The notes beneath the pieces are model-generated. The model ran no database searches. It was not told the origin of the DNA and saw nothing but the letters and a program-made list of their open reading frames with translations. Shown here piece by piece: positions 1 to 5,707 of a stretch of 5,824 nucleotides of DNA. This stretch comes from JANNSW01 sp031431235 (GTDB lineage: Bacteria > Pseudomonadota > Alphaproteobacteria > Rhizobiales > Hyphomicrobiaceae): positions 1 through 5,824 of the forward strand of contig JANPDA010000012.1 of assembly GCA_031431235.1 (NCBI GenBank). The letters are read 5' to 3'. Within the stretch, counting starts at the first letter, position 1. The number at the start of each line of letters is the position of its first letter. The translations under genes and the position numbers were made by a program.

Positions 1-1
1 T

Positions 2-598
2 TGGCTGCGCGCGACGGCGCGGGGCGAGTACGGTCACAACGCCTTTTCGGAAGATCGCTCAGGCGACCGGGGCAATGCGATCGTGCGGCTCGCGCGCTTC
101 CTCGATCGGGCGCACGATCTGAAGCTCGATGCCCCGCGCCATCGTCATCTGAAGCCGCCGACGATCAATATCGGCACGATCCGCGGCGGTCTCTCGACAC
201 CGCTCATTCCACCGGACGCCTCCGCCGACATCGATGTGCGCATGGTGCCGGGCCTCGAGCCCGAAGCCGCGATCGCGGCCTTCTGCGCGATTGCCGGTCC
301 GCATGTGAGGATCGACCTGCTCGACTACAAGCCGCCGGTCGATACGTCAGACGATCATCCCTTCGTGCGTCAGTGCCTCGAGGCCTGCCGCGCCGAGCTC
401 GGCCGCATCGATGGCCCTGGGGGTGTCGCCTACTACTCGGATGGAGCCGTAATCGCCCCGCCACTCGATCTGCCGATGGTCATCATCGGGCCCGGGGAGG
501 TGGGCATGAGTGGGGCGATCGATGAGCATGTCGATATCGCAAAGCTCGAAGCCTCGACGCGCATTTTCAGGCGGATAGCCGAGAGCTACCTGACCTGA
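2..598 (+). CDS. M20-family metallopeptidase (ArgE/DapE/CPG2-like), C-terminal part
   Basis: The reading frame is open from the left edge and ends at TGA 596-598, giving 198 residues; the start and the N-terminal half of the metal-binding domain lie outside the window. M20 enzymes are di-metal amidohydrolases or peptidases that remove acyl or amino-acid groups in the cytoplasm (acetylornithine deacetylase, succinyl-diaminopimelate desuccinylase, carboxypeptidase G2 types). Visible parts are the start of the dimerisation (lid) domain with GEYGHNAF at fragment residues 8-15, including the family's conserved His; a GG-x(5)-IP strand at 62-70; the DVRMVPG segment at 78-84; and the return to the catalytic domain with YYSDG at 144-148 and GPGEVGMSGAIDEHV at 163-177. 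In most M20 proteins the last motif reads roughly AHxxDE, with His as a metal ligand. Here that position is Gly, and the usual Asn after the GG pair is Pro. The gene converges on murG and shows no link to the cell-wall operon. Family assignment is secure; substrate is unknown. Confidence 0.85.
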   Translation, partial: WLRATARGEYGHNAFSEDRSGDRGNAIVRLARFLDRAHDLKLDAPRHRHLKPPTINIGTIRGGLSTPLIPPDASADIDVRMVPGLEPEAAIAAFCAIAGPHVRIDLLDYKPPVDTSDDHPFVRQCLEACRAELGRIDGPGGVAYYSDGAVIAPPLDLPMVIIGPGEVGMSGAIDEHVDIAKLEASTRIFRRIAESYLT

Positions 599-862
599 GG
601 CCGTGCAGTCACACTCGTCGAGGGCTGCAGGATGTCGATCGAGAGCACGGCGAGCCCGCATGCAGCATAGGCAATCGATTGGCACTGGGAGACCGTCGCT
701 CGTTGAGACGATCGAAGCTTTCGACCTCGGTCGGATCAACAGCATCGGGCTGACGGGGGCCGGTCTCGCCCGGATCGATGATCCGGCGGACGAGGGTCCG
801 CACTGCTTCGTCCAAGATGACAGGTGAGTGCGAAGCGCTTCGGCGAGCCGCATTCCGCCCCC
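599..862. other. Convergent intergenic region with hairpin and possible decayed ORF
   Basis: This stretch separates the M20 gene from murG, which face each other. A perfect 7-bp inverted repeat with a 3-nt loop (CCGGATC at 770-776, GATCCGG at 780-786) could act as a shared transcription end, but it has no T-run. A perfect 12-bp palindrome, CGAAGCGCTTCG, lies at 831-842. On the minus strand, a GAGGGGG motif overlaps the murG stop and precedes an ATG at 853. The ORF from this ATG stays open into the M20 gene and has no recognisable match. More protein-like stretches lie in the other two minus frames: DEAVRTLVRRIIDP, then a hydrophobic SIAYAACGLAVLSIDIL segment ending at a TAG at 588-586. This could be a frameshifted remnant or chance open frames in GC-rich DNA. 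Confidence 0.4.
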
Positions 863-1963
863 TCACCGCAACCCCGCCAGCTCCTCCATCAGGTCGGCGA
901 GCAGGATGACGGCGTCGGGCTTGCCGATCGCTTTGACGGCGCGGGCGGCTGCCACCAGCCGGGAGGGCTCCGTCAGCAGCCGCTCGATGGCGTCGGCGAG
1001 GCTCTGGGGCGTCAGGTTCTGCTGCTCCAGGCACCAGGCGCCGCCGGCTTCCGCGAGGCGCCGGGCGTTGTGGAGCTGGTCGTTGTCGAGGGCGTGGGGC
1101 AGCGGCACCAGGATCGAGGGGCGGCCGAGCACGGCGAGCTCGGTCACGGTCGAGGCACCGCTGCGGGCGATCACGAGGGAGGATTGGGCGATCCGCTCGG
1201 GCAGGTTCTTGAAGAAGGGCGCGGTCTCGGCCTCGATGCCGGCCGAGCGGTAGAAATCGCGGACGCGGGGGAGGTCCTCGTCGCGGCATTGCTGCACGAC
1301 CGAGAGCCGGCGCCGGACCGCTTCCGGCAGCAGCGCGAGTGCGGGTGGCACGGCGTCGGAAAAGAAGCGGGCGCCCTGGCTGCCGCCGAACACGATGAGC
1401 CGGATCGGCCCGGTCGCATCGGGCGCCTCGTAATTGCGCCGGCTCCAGTCGATCACGGCGTTGCGCACCGGATTGCCAGTGACGCGGATCTTCGACATGG
1501 CCGACGGCGGCAGATGGCTGGTGCCGTCCCAGGAGGCCGCGATCGCCGTCACGCGCCCAGCCAGCATGCGGTTGGCGCGGCCCATCACGGCGTTCTGCTC
1601 ATGCACCGCCGTCTTGATGCCGCGCAGCCGTGCCGCGACGAGCGGGGGAAACGTCGGGTAGCCGCCGAAGCCGATGATGGCGCGCGGCTTCAACTCGCCG
1701 AGCAGGACATAGGCCCGGCGGACGCCCGTCAGCAGCGCCTTCATTGTGCGGGCTGCCGCGACTGGCGAGCGGCCGGCAAACGTCGCTGAAGGGATGTGGT
1801 GGATGGTGCGGGCGGGAAAGCCGGTGCCGTAGCGGTCGCCGCGGTCGTCGGTGACGAGATCGACGGTCAGGTCGCGGCGCGCCAGCTCCTCGGCCAGCGC
1901 GAACGCCGGGAAGAGGTGGCCGCCGGTGCCGCCTGCCGCCAGCATGATGAGGCCACGCGTCAT
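863..1963 (-). CDS. murG: MurG, UDP-GlcNAc:lipid I N-acetylglucosaminyltransferase
   Basis: MurG (EC 2.4.1.227) transfers GlcNAc from UDP-GlcNAc to lipid I, making lipid II at the cytoplasmic face of the inner membrane, the last intracellular step of peptidoglycan synthesis. The 366-residue length is normal. It has the two-Rossmann-fold GT-B pattern. N-domain: glycine-rich loop GGTGGH at residues 11-16, GFGGYP at 98-103 and HEQN at 121-124. Linker: GNPVR at 163-167. C-domain: GGSQGA at 193-198, RSGASTVTE at 267-275 and the UDP-GlcNAc-binding PLPHALDNDQLHNA at 287-300. No key residue appears to be missing. The ATG lies 10 nt after the ftsW stop, with a modest GGGA about 5 nt upstream, so it is the third gene of the murD-ftsW-murG operon. 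murC, its usual downstream neighbour, is absent; the next gene is the converging M20 gene. Confidence 0.97.
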   Translation of the reverse strand: MTRGLIMLAAGGTGGHLFPAFALAEELARRDLTVDLVTDDRGDRYGTGFPARTIHHIPSATFAGRSPVAAARTMKALLTGVRRAYVLLGELKPRAIIGFGGYPTFPPLVAARLRGIKTAVHEQNAVMGRANRMLAGRVTAIAASWDGTSHLPPSAMSKIRVTGNPVRNAVIDWSRRNYEAPDATGPIRLIVFGGSQGARFFSDAVPPALALLPEAVRRRLSVVQQCRDEDLPRVRDFYRSAGIEAETAPFFKNLPERIAQSSLVIARSGASTVTELAVLGRPSILVPLPHALDNDQLHNARRLAEAGGAWCLEQQNLTPQSLADAIERLLTEPSRLVAAARAVKAIGKPDAVILLADLMEELAGLR

Positions 1964-1973
1964 GGGGATCCCG

Positions 1974-3161
1974 TCATGTGCCTTGGCCGGCGGTTTGCCG
2001 GCCCCGTTGCGCCGGCTCGGGTGAGCCGAGGGAAGTGGTGTTTTTCAGCTGTCCGTGGGCGGGCCGGCGCCGCGTCAGGGCGACCAGCATGCCCATGGCG
2101 AGCGCCATGCCGACGAGCGAGGAGCCGCCATAGGAGATGAACGGCAAAGTCATGCCCTTGGCTGGCAGCAGGCCGACGTTCACACCCATGTTGATCAGCG
2201 CCTGGCAGCCGAGCAGCATGGCGAGCCCGACGATCGCACTGCGCACGAAGCCGTCGGGCTCCGACCAGAAATGCACGAGCGCGCGGAACACGACGAAGCC
2301 GTAGAGGCCGAGCAGCACGAGGCAGGCAATGACGCCATACTCCTCCGCGATCACGGCGAGGATATAGTCGGTGTGGGCGTCGGGCAGCACGCTCTTGATG
2401 GTGCCCTCACCCGGTCCGCGCCCGAGCCAGCCGCCCTCGATGAAGGATTGGCGCGCCCGATCCATCTGGTAGGTATCGCCGGTCTGGGGATCGAGGAAGC
2501 GGTCGAAGCGCGATTTGACGTGGGGCAGCGTGCCATAGGCGACGACGATGGCCAGGGAGCCGAGGCCCGCGAGCAGGGCGAGGCGCCATACCGGTTGGCC
2601 CGACAGGAAGAACAGCGCGGCGAACACGGCCGACAACAGTATGACCTGTCCGATATCGGGCTGCAGCCACAGCAACGACACGACCAAGCCAAAGAGTGCG
2701 ATTGCGATCGCCAGCGCTGGGACATCCCGCCGCTTCATGCTCTCGGCAAAGAGGAAGCTCGCGATCACGACAAAGGCCGGTTTCATCAGCTCGGAGGGTT
2801 GCAATTGCTGCCCGGCGATCGTCAACCAGCGCTGCGAGCCGTTGACGACCGGGCCGACCCAGATGACGAGACCCATCAACGCCAGCGAGGTGGCGAGCAG
2901 CACCAGCGAGAAACGCCGGATCTGGGCGGGTCGCAGCACCGAGACCAGGAAGACGAGCGCTGCGCCGGCGAGTGCGAACACCAGATGCCGCTCGACGAAA
3001 TGGAAAGCGGGAAATCCACGGCGCATGGCAACCGAGGGGCTGGCGGCGAGCGAGAGCATCAGGCCGGACAGGATCAGGATGTTGATCGCGGCAAAGAGCT
3101 GGCGGTCGACGGTGAACCACCAGGTGGAGACGAGGCTCGCATCGGAGCGCGACAGTCTCAT
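1974..3161 (-). CDS. ftsW: FtsW, SEDS-family septal peptidoglycan glycosyltransferase
   Basis: FtsW is the polytopic membrane polymerase that links lipid II into glycan strands at the division septum together with its cognate class B penicillin-binding protein (FtsI). The protein has 395 residues and many hydrophobic segments, beginning around residues 21-41 and 58-76. SEDS signatures seen are NGSQRWL (107-113), QPSELMK (121-127), PDIG (168-171), PDAHTDYI (260-267) with Asp265 matching the essential SEDS aspartate, and PFISYGGSS (340-348) near the last membrane segment. The C-terminal tail of about 30 residues is polar and cytoplasmic. RodA is the main alternative, but position between murD and murG identifies FtsW. 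The start is well supported: GGAGG lies 7 nt upstream inside the end of murD, and the ATG overlaps the murD stop as ATGA, which suggests translational coupling. Confidence 0.97.
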   Translation of the reverse strand: MRLSRSDASLVSTWWFTVDRQLFAAINILILSGLMLSLAASPSVAMRRGFPAFHFVERHLVFALAGAALVFLVSVLRPAQIRRFSLVLLATSLALMGLVIWVGPVVNGSQRWLTIAGQQLQPSELMKPAFVVIASFLFAESMKRRDVPALAIAIALFGLVVSLLWLQPDIGQVILLSAVFAALFFLSGQPVWRLALLAGLGSLAIVVAYGTLPHVKSRFDRFLDPQTGDTYQMDRARQSFIEGGWLGRGPGEGTIKSVLPDAHTDYILAVIAEEYGVIACLVLLGLYGFVVFRALVHFWSEPDGFVRSAIVGLAMLLGCQALINMGVNVGLLPAKGMTLPFISYGGSSLVGMALAMGMLVALTRRRPAHGQLKNTTSLGSPEPAQRGRQTAGQGT

Positions 3162-4630
3162 CTGGACGCCTCCGAGTTGTCGGCAGGCAAGGAAGCGACG
3201 AGCGACCGGAAGCGATTGCCGCGGTCCTCGAAGTCGGCGAACTGGTCGAAGGAGGCGCAGGCCGGTGACAGCAGCACGACGGGCTCGGCGGCCTTGGACG
3301 CGGTAGCGTCGCGTGCTGCCGCTGCAACGGCAGCGTCCAGGGTGCCGCAGACGGTTGCTTCGACTTTGCCGGCCAGCGTCGCTGCGAAATCGGCGGCGGC
3401 TTCCCCGATCAGATAGGCTTTGGCGACGCGGTTGAAATAGGGAGCGAGCGGCGCGATCCCGCCCTCCTTGGGCAGGCCGCCTGCGATCCAGTAGATGGCG
3501 TCGTCGTAGGAGGAGAGCGCCTTCCCGGTCGAGTCGGCGTTGGTCGCTTTTGAATCGTTGACGAACAGCACTCGTCCGCGCCGGCCGGCGATCTCCATGC
3601 GGTGAGCGAGGCCAGGGTAGGTGGAGAGGGCGAGAGTGAGCCGGTCGGGATCGGCACCAAGCGCGATACTGGCTGCGAGCGCGGCTGCCGCATTCTGGGC
3701 ATTGTGGGCGCCGCGCAACGTCGCGATGCCGGCGAGGTTGGCGAGCGCTCCGCTCGGTGTTACGATCGCTCCGCTCAATGTTACGATCGCTCCGCTCGCG
3801 CGGGTTCGCCAGATCGCGCCGCCTGCGCGTTGAAAAGACTCGCGCTCGGCGGCTGCATTCGCGCTCTCGCGCTTGGTCGGGTCGTCGAGCACCTCGATGC
3901 CGATGGTCGTCAGCCCTTGCAGCGCCCGACGCAGTGCCATCGCGCGCGACCAGGGATCATCGAGGCCGGCGACACCGGTTGCCGAGGTAGCGGCGAGAAT
4001 GCGCTCCTTGACCGCGGCGTAGTGGGCCATGTCGCCATGCCGGTCGAGGTGATCGGGCGAGAGGTTCAGCATGATGCCGGCATCGAGCTGCAGCGTGGGC
4101 GTCAGGTCGATCTGGTAGGACGACAGCTCTATCACATAGGCGTCGGTTTGCCGGAACGGCTGGAGGCCGAGCACCGCATCCCCGATGTTGCCGCCCATGG
4201 CGACCCGCAAGCCGGCCGAGCGCAGCAGATGGGCCGTCAACGCGGTCGTGGTCGACTTACCGTTGGTGCCGGTGATGCCGATCACCTTTGCCGCCGCGCC
4301 CGAATCCCGGCGCTCGCGCAGGAAGAGCTCGGTGTCGCCGATCACCTCGACGCCGGCAGCGCGGGCGCGCTCGACCGTCCAATGTGGGGATGGATGGGTG
4401 AGGGGCACGCCGGGCGCCAGCACGAGGGCGGCAAAACCCGACCAATCGGCCGCTGCCAGGTCGAGGAGCGGCAAACCCTCCACACGGGCGCTTTCCCGAG
4501 AGCGCTCGCCGTCGTCCCAGGCCGCAACATCAGCGCCGCCGGCCTGCAGGGCGCGGGCAACCGTCTGGCCGGTGCGGGCGAGACCGAACACGGCCACGCG
4601 CCGCCCGGCGAATGTGCGAACGGGAATCAT
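3158..4630 (-). CDS. murD: MurD, UDP-MurNAc-L-alanine:D-glutamate ligase
   Basis: MurD (EC 6.3.2.9) uses ATP to add D-glutamate to UDP-MurNAc-L-alanine in the cytoplasm. The 490-residue protein shows the three Mur-ligase domains. The N-terminal Rossmann domain binds the uracil moiety (VAVFGLARTG, 12-21). The central ATPase domain has the P-loop GITGTNGKST (118-127), NLSPDHLDRH (189-198) and Lys208 in AAVKERI, at the place of the carbamylated lysine; it ends at HNAQN (309-313). The C-terminal domain carries YPGLAHRME (338-346), NDSKATN (358-364) and SPACASFDQF (455-464). It is somewhat longer than the E. coli enzyme (about 438 residues); part of the excess is a heptapeptide repeat at about residues 279-299 and a charged stretch before it. 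The ATG gives the usual IPVxTFAG-like beginning of alphaproteobacterial MurD, but no good Shine-Dalgarno precedes it. It is the first gene of the operon; mraY and murF are not upstream. Confidence 0.97.
   Translation of the reverse strand: MIPVRTFAGRRVAVFGLARTGQTVARALQAGGADVAAWDDGERSRESARVEGLPLLDLAAADWSGFAALVLAPGVPLTHPSPHWTVERARAAGVEVIGDTELFLRERRDSGAAAKVIGITGTNGKSTTTALTAHLLRSAGLRVAMGGNIGDAVLGLQPFRQTDAYVIELSSYQIDLTPTLQLDAGIMLNLSPDHLDRHGDMAHYAAVKERILAATSATGVAGLDDPWSRAMALRRALQGLTTIGIEVLDDPTKRESANAAAERESFQRAGGAIWRTRASGAIVTLSGAIVTPSGALANLAGIATLRGAHNAQNAAAALAASIALGADPDRLTLALSTYPGLAHRMEIAGRRGRVLFVNDSKATNADSTGKALSSYDDAIYWIAGGLPKEGGIAPLAPYFNRVAKAYLIGEAAADFAATLAGKVEATVCGTLDAAVAAAARDATASKAAEPVVLLSPACASFDQFADFEDRGNRFRSLVASLPADNSEASR
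3169..3173 (-). promoter_or_regulatory. Shine-Dalgarno site of ftsW
   Basis: On the minus strand GGAGG sits 7 nt before the ftsW ATG and inside the last codons of murD. It fixes the ftsW start and allows fresh ribosome loading in addition to coupling through the ATGA overlap. Confidence 0.75.
3743..3805. repeat. 21-bp in-frame tandem repeat inside murD (about 2.6 units)
   Basis: Three consecutive 21-nt units can be laid out at 3743-3763, 3764-3784 and 3785-3805. Units 1 and 2 differ at 3 positions. Unit 3 matches unit 2 over its first 13 bases (GATCGCTCCGCTC) and then diverges. On the minus strand the units code for SGAIVTL, SGAIVTP and SGALANL, so the phase is kept. The array lies in a loop region of the MurD central domain, ahead of the conserved HNAQN motif, where inserted residues should be tolerated. 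Confidence 0.85.
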
Positions 4631-4833
4631 CTCAGGCGAGTCTACGCATGTTTGTGCCGATCAGCCAGCGCATGGCGGTCACGTATCACAACGGAGCAAC
4701 GAGTCCGGGTGCGGACGGCGAATTCGCTAGCCGTCGACGTGGGCACCACGGTGCCACGACAGAGACGCAAAAGGCGCCGAGGCCATGGCCTGCAGCGCCC
4801 TGAGATCAACGCTTGTCTGGAACGCAACTGTAC
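4631..4833. other. Gap between the DUF465 gene and murD, probable murD leader
   Basis: About 200 nt with no recognisable gene. Inverted repeats GACGGC/GCCGTC (4714-4719 and 4730-4735, enclosing the perfect palindrome GCGAATTCGC at 4718-4727) and GGCACC/GGTGCC (4742-4747 and 4750-4755) are visible. Neither is followed by a T-run in either direction, so neither is a clear terminator. I see no convincing promoter, although the murD operon is likely to start here unless it is read through from the DUF465 gene. Confidence 0.4.
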
Positions 4834-5010
4834 TTAGTGCCGGGTGCTCGGCTGACGACGCTTCAACTCGTCTTTCAGGCGGAGCTTTTCCCGTTTCAGC
4901 TGTGCGATCTTCAGATCGTCCGAGCCGGGCTTTTCCAATTCTTCCCTGATCCTGCGATCCAGCGACTTGTGCTGGTCCGCAATCTCCGACAAATGCGCTT
5001 CAACGGCCAT
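4834..5010 (-). CDS. DUF465 (YdcH-like) small coiled-coil protein
   Basis: A 58-residue, highly charged, helical protein. It begins MAVEAHLSEIADQH and carries the family-typical SDDLKIAQLKREKLRLKDEL segment at about residues 31-50, matching DUF465/YdcH small proteins that are common in alphaproteobacteria. The Leu/Ile spacing suggests an antiparallel helical hairpin or coiled coil. The molecular role of the family is not established. The frame extends to a GTG at 5031, but the ATG at 5010 is the better start: GGAGG lies 5 nt before it, and family members normally begin at this point. It is transcribed divergently from rpsU and in the same direction as murD, 203 nt downstream, so a shared transcript is possible but not shown. 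Confidence 0.85.
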   Translation of the reverse strand: MAVEAHLSEIADQHKSLDRRIREELEKPGSDDLKIAQLKREKLRLKDELKRRQPSTRH

Positions 5011-5015
5011 CACGA

Positions 5016-5020
5016 CCTCC
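5016..5020 (-). promoter_or_regulatory. Shine-Dalgarno site of the DUF465 gene
   Basis: On the minus strand GGAGG stands 5 nt ahead of the ATG at 5010 and only a few bases inside the alternative GTG-started reading. It favours the shorter 58-residue protein. Confidence 0.7.
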
Positions 5021-5044
5021 GATCGTTTCACCGCAAGATCTCAA

Positions 5045-5073
5045 TGATGTCAGATCCGCGACAGCTTGTCCAA
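5045..5073 (-). promoter_or_regulatory. Possible sigma-70 promoter for the DUF465 gene
   Basis: Read on the minus strand, TTGGAC (5073-5068) is followed after 17 nt by ACATCA (5050-5045). The -35 box is good and the -10 box is poor. Its place upstream of the start fits, but this is pattern matching only. Confidence 0.3.
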
Positions 5074-5126
5074 TGGGCGCGATCCGGCCTGTTCATGGTG
5101 CGTGTGCAACCATTGGCGGCGGCGCA

Positions 5127-5155
5127 CTCGACTTCGTAACCCGATCGTGCTATCG
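5127..5155 (+). promoter_or_regulatory. Probable housekeeping promoter for rpsU
   Basis: CTCGAC (5127-5132), a 17-nt spacer and CTATCG (5150-5155) match the alphaproteobacterial pattern CTTGAC-N17-CTATAT at five and four of six positions. Initiation about 7 nt further on would leave a leader of roughly 95 nt before the rpsU GTG. No attenuator or protein-binding hairpin was recognised in that leader. Confidence 0.5.
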
Positions 5156-5243
5156 GCCAGGGAAATCGAGCGTGCCCGCCGTCATCTCCTCGTCGTCCGG
5201 GGTGGTTGGCCGCCTCGTCAGAACCCACCGCTTCATCATACCC

Positions 5244-5249
5244 GAGAGG
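5244..5249 (+). promoter_or_regulatory. Shine-Dalgarno site of rpsU
   Basis: GAGAGG lies 8 nt before the GTG at 5258. This, together with protein homology, fixes the start of S21 at GTG rather than at the upstream ATG in the same frame at 5066. Confidence 0.65.
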
Positions 5250-5257
5250 TCATCCGC

Positions 5258-5512
5258 GTGCAGGTCATCGTTCGCGAAAACAATGTCGATCAGGCGCTGA
5301 AAGCGCTCAAGAAGAAGATGCAACGCGAAGGCATTTTCCGCGAGATGAAGCTGCGCGGCCACTACGAGAAGCCGTCGCAGAAGCGGGCACGCGAGAAGGC
5401 GGAGGCGGTCCGCCGGGCCCGTAAGCTCGCCCGCAAGAAGCTGCAGCGCGAAGGCCTGCTGCCGGGCGCGCCCAAGAAGGTCGCGGGTCCCGCCACCAAC
5501 AACCGCCGCTAG
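5258..5512 (+). CDS. rpsU: 30S ribosomal protein S21 (bS21)
   Basis: bS21 is a small basic protein of the 30S platform that sits near the 3' end of 16S rRNA and helps initiation on natural mRNAs. The 84-residue product begins MQVIVRENNVDQALKALKKK (GTG read as Met) and contains the diagnostic REMKLRGHYEKPSQKRAREK segment at about residues 29-48, followed by an Arg/Lys-rich helix and a short PGAPKKVAGPATNNRR tail. This tail is the variable part of the protein; from memory, many Hyphomicrobiales versions carry a longer Gly/Pro/Arg extension. The frame stays open upstream to 5066, but nothing there resembles S21 and the GAGAGG site favours GTG. The gene appears monocistronic, with its own promoter and a terminator directly behind it, and is divergent from the DUF465 gene. 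Confidence 0.95.
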   Translation: MQVIVRENNVDQALKALKKKMQREGIFREMKLRGHYEKPSQKRAREKAEAVRRARKLARKKLQREGLLPGAPKKVAGPATNNRR

Positions 5513-5530
5513 ACATCCCTCCGATCTCAA

Positions 5531-5582
5531 TCCGGGCTGATTGCCCGGACCCAACCCCGGGCCCGCAAGGCACCGGGGTTTT
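5531..5582 (+). terminator. Two-hairpin intrinsic terminator downstream of rpsU
   Basis: The first hairpin has perfect 7-bp arms, TCCGGGC (5531-5537) and GCCCGGA (5543-5549), with a 5-nt loop. The second has perfect 8-bp arms, AACCCCGG (5553-5560) and CCGGGGTT (5573-5580), and can extend by an inner GCC/GGC pair with one bulged A. The second ends in TTTT (5579-5582), the weak U-tract typical of GC-rich genomes. It starts 19 nt after the rpsU stop. Confidence 0.75.
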
Positions 5583-5707
5583 CGGTGTTGCGAGCTTGTT
5601 GGATAGAATCATGCGTTTCCGATTGACAACCTGGAGGCAATGCGGCGTACAGCCGCTCCGAACGCGAGCCCATGTGCTCGTCCAACAAGACACCGAGAGC
5701 TGACAAA

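Noticed and set aside
824..1789. Plus-strand open frame of 321 codons opposite murG
   Set aside because: Shadow of murG; Gly/Ala/Arg-rich with no recognisable domain, whereas MurG motifs are complete on the other strand.
2055..3416. Long plus-strand open frame of 453 codons opposite ftsW and the end of murD
   Set aside because: It is a mirror of strongly biased GC-rich codons; its product is rich in Gln, Glu, Arg, Gly and His with no fold-like pattern, while the opposite strand codes clear FtsW and MurD motifs.
4742..4755. GGCACC/GGTGCC inverted repeat between the DUF465 gene and murD as a terminator
   Set aside because: The loop would be only 2 nt unless the inner pairs open, and no T-run follows on either strand.
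3602..4837. Plus-strand open frame of 411 codons opposite murD
   Set aside because: Antisense to a complete MurD with all ligase motifs; composition is low in hydrophobic residues and no family is recognisable.
5011..5031. Seven-residue N-terminal extension of the DUF465 protein from GTG 5031
   Set aside because: The GGAGG site lies inside this extension, 5 nt before the ATG at 5010, where family members usually begin.
5066..5257. Upstream in-frame extension of rpsU from ATG 5066
   Set aside because: The extension has no similarity to S21, covers the probable promoter, and the GTG at 5258 has a well-placed GAGAGG and the family N-terminus.
5583..5707. Possible tRNA or small RNA gene after rpsU
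   Set aside because: No T-loop or anticodon-arm pattern could be folded by eye, and the TTGACA at 5623 lacks a good -10 partner.
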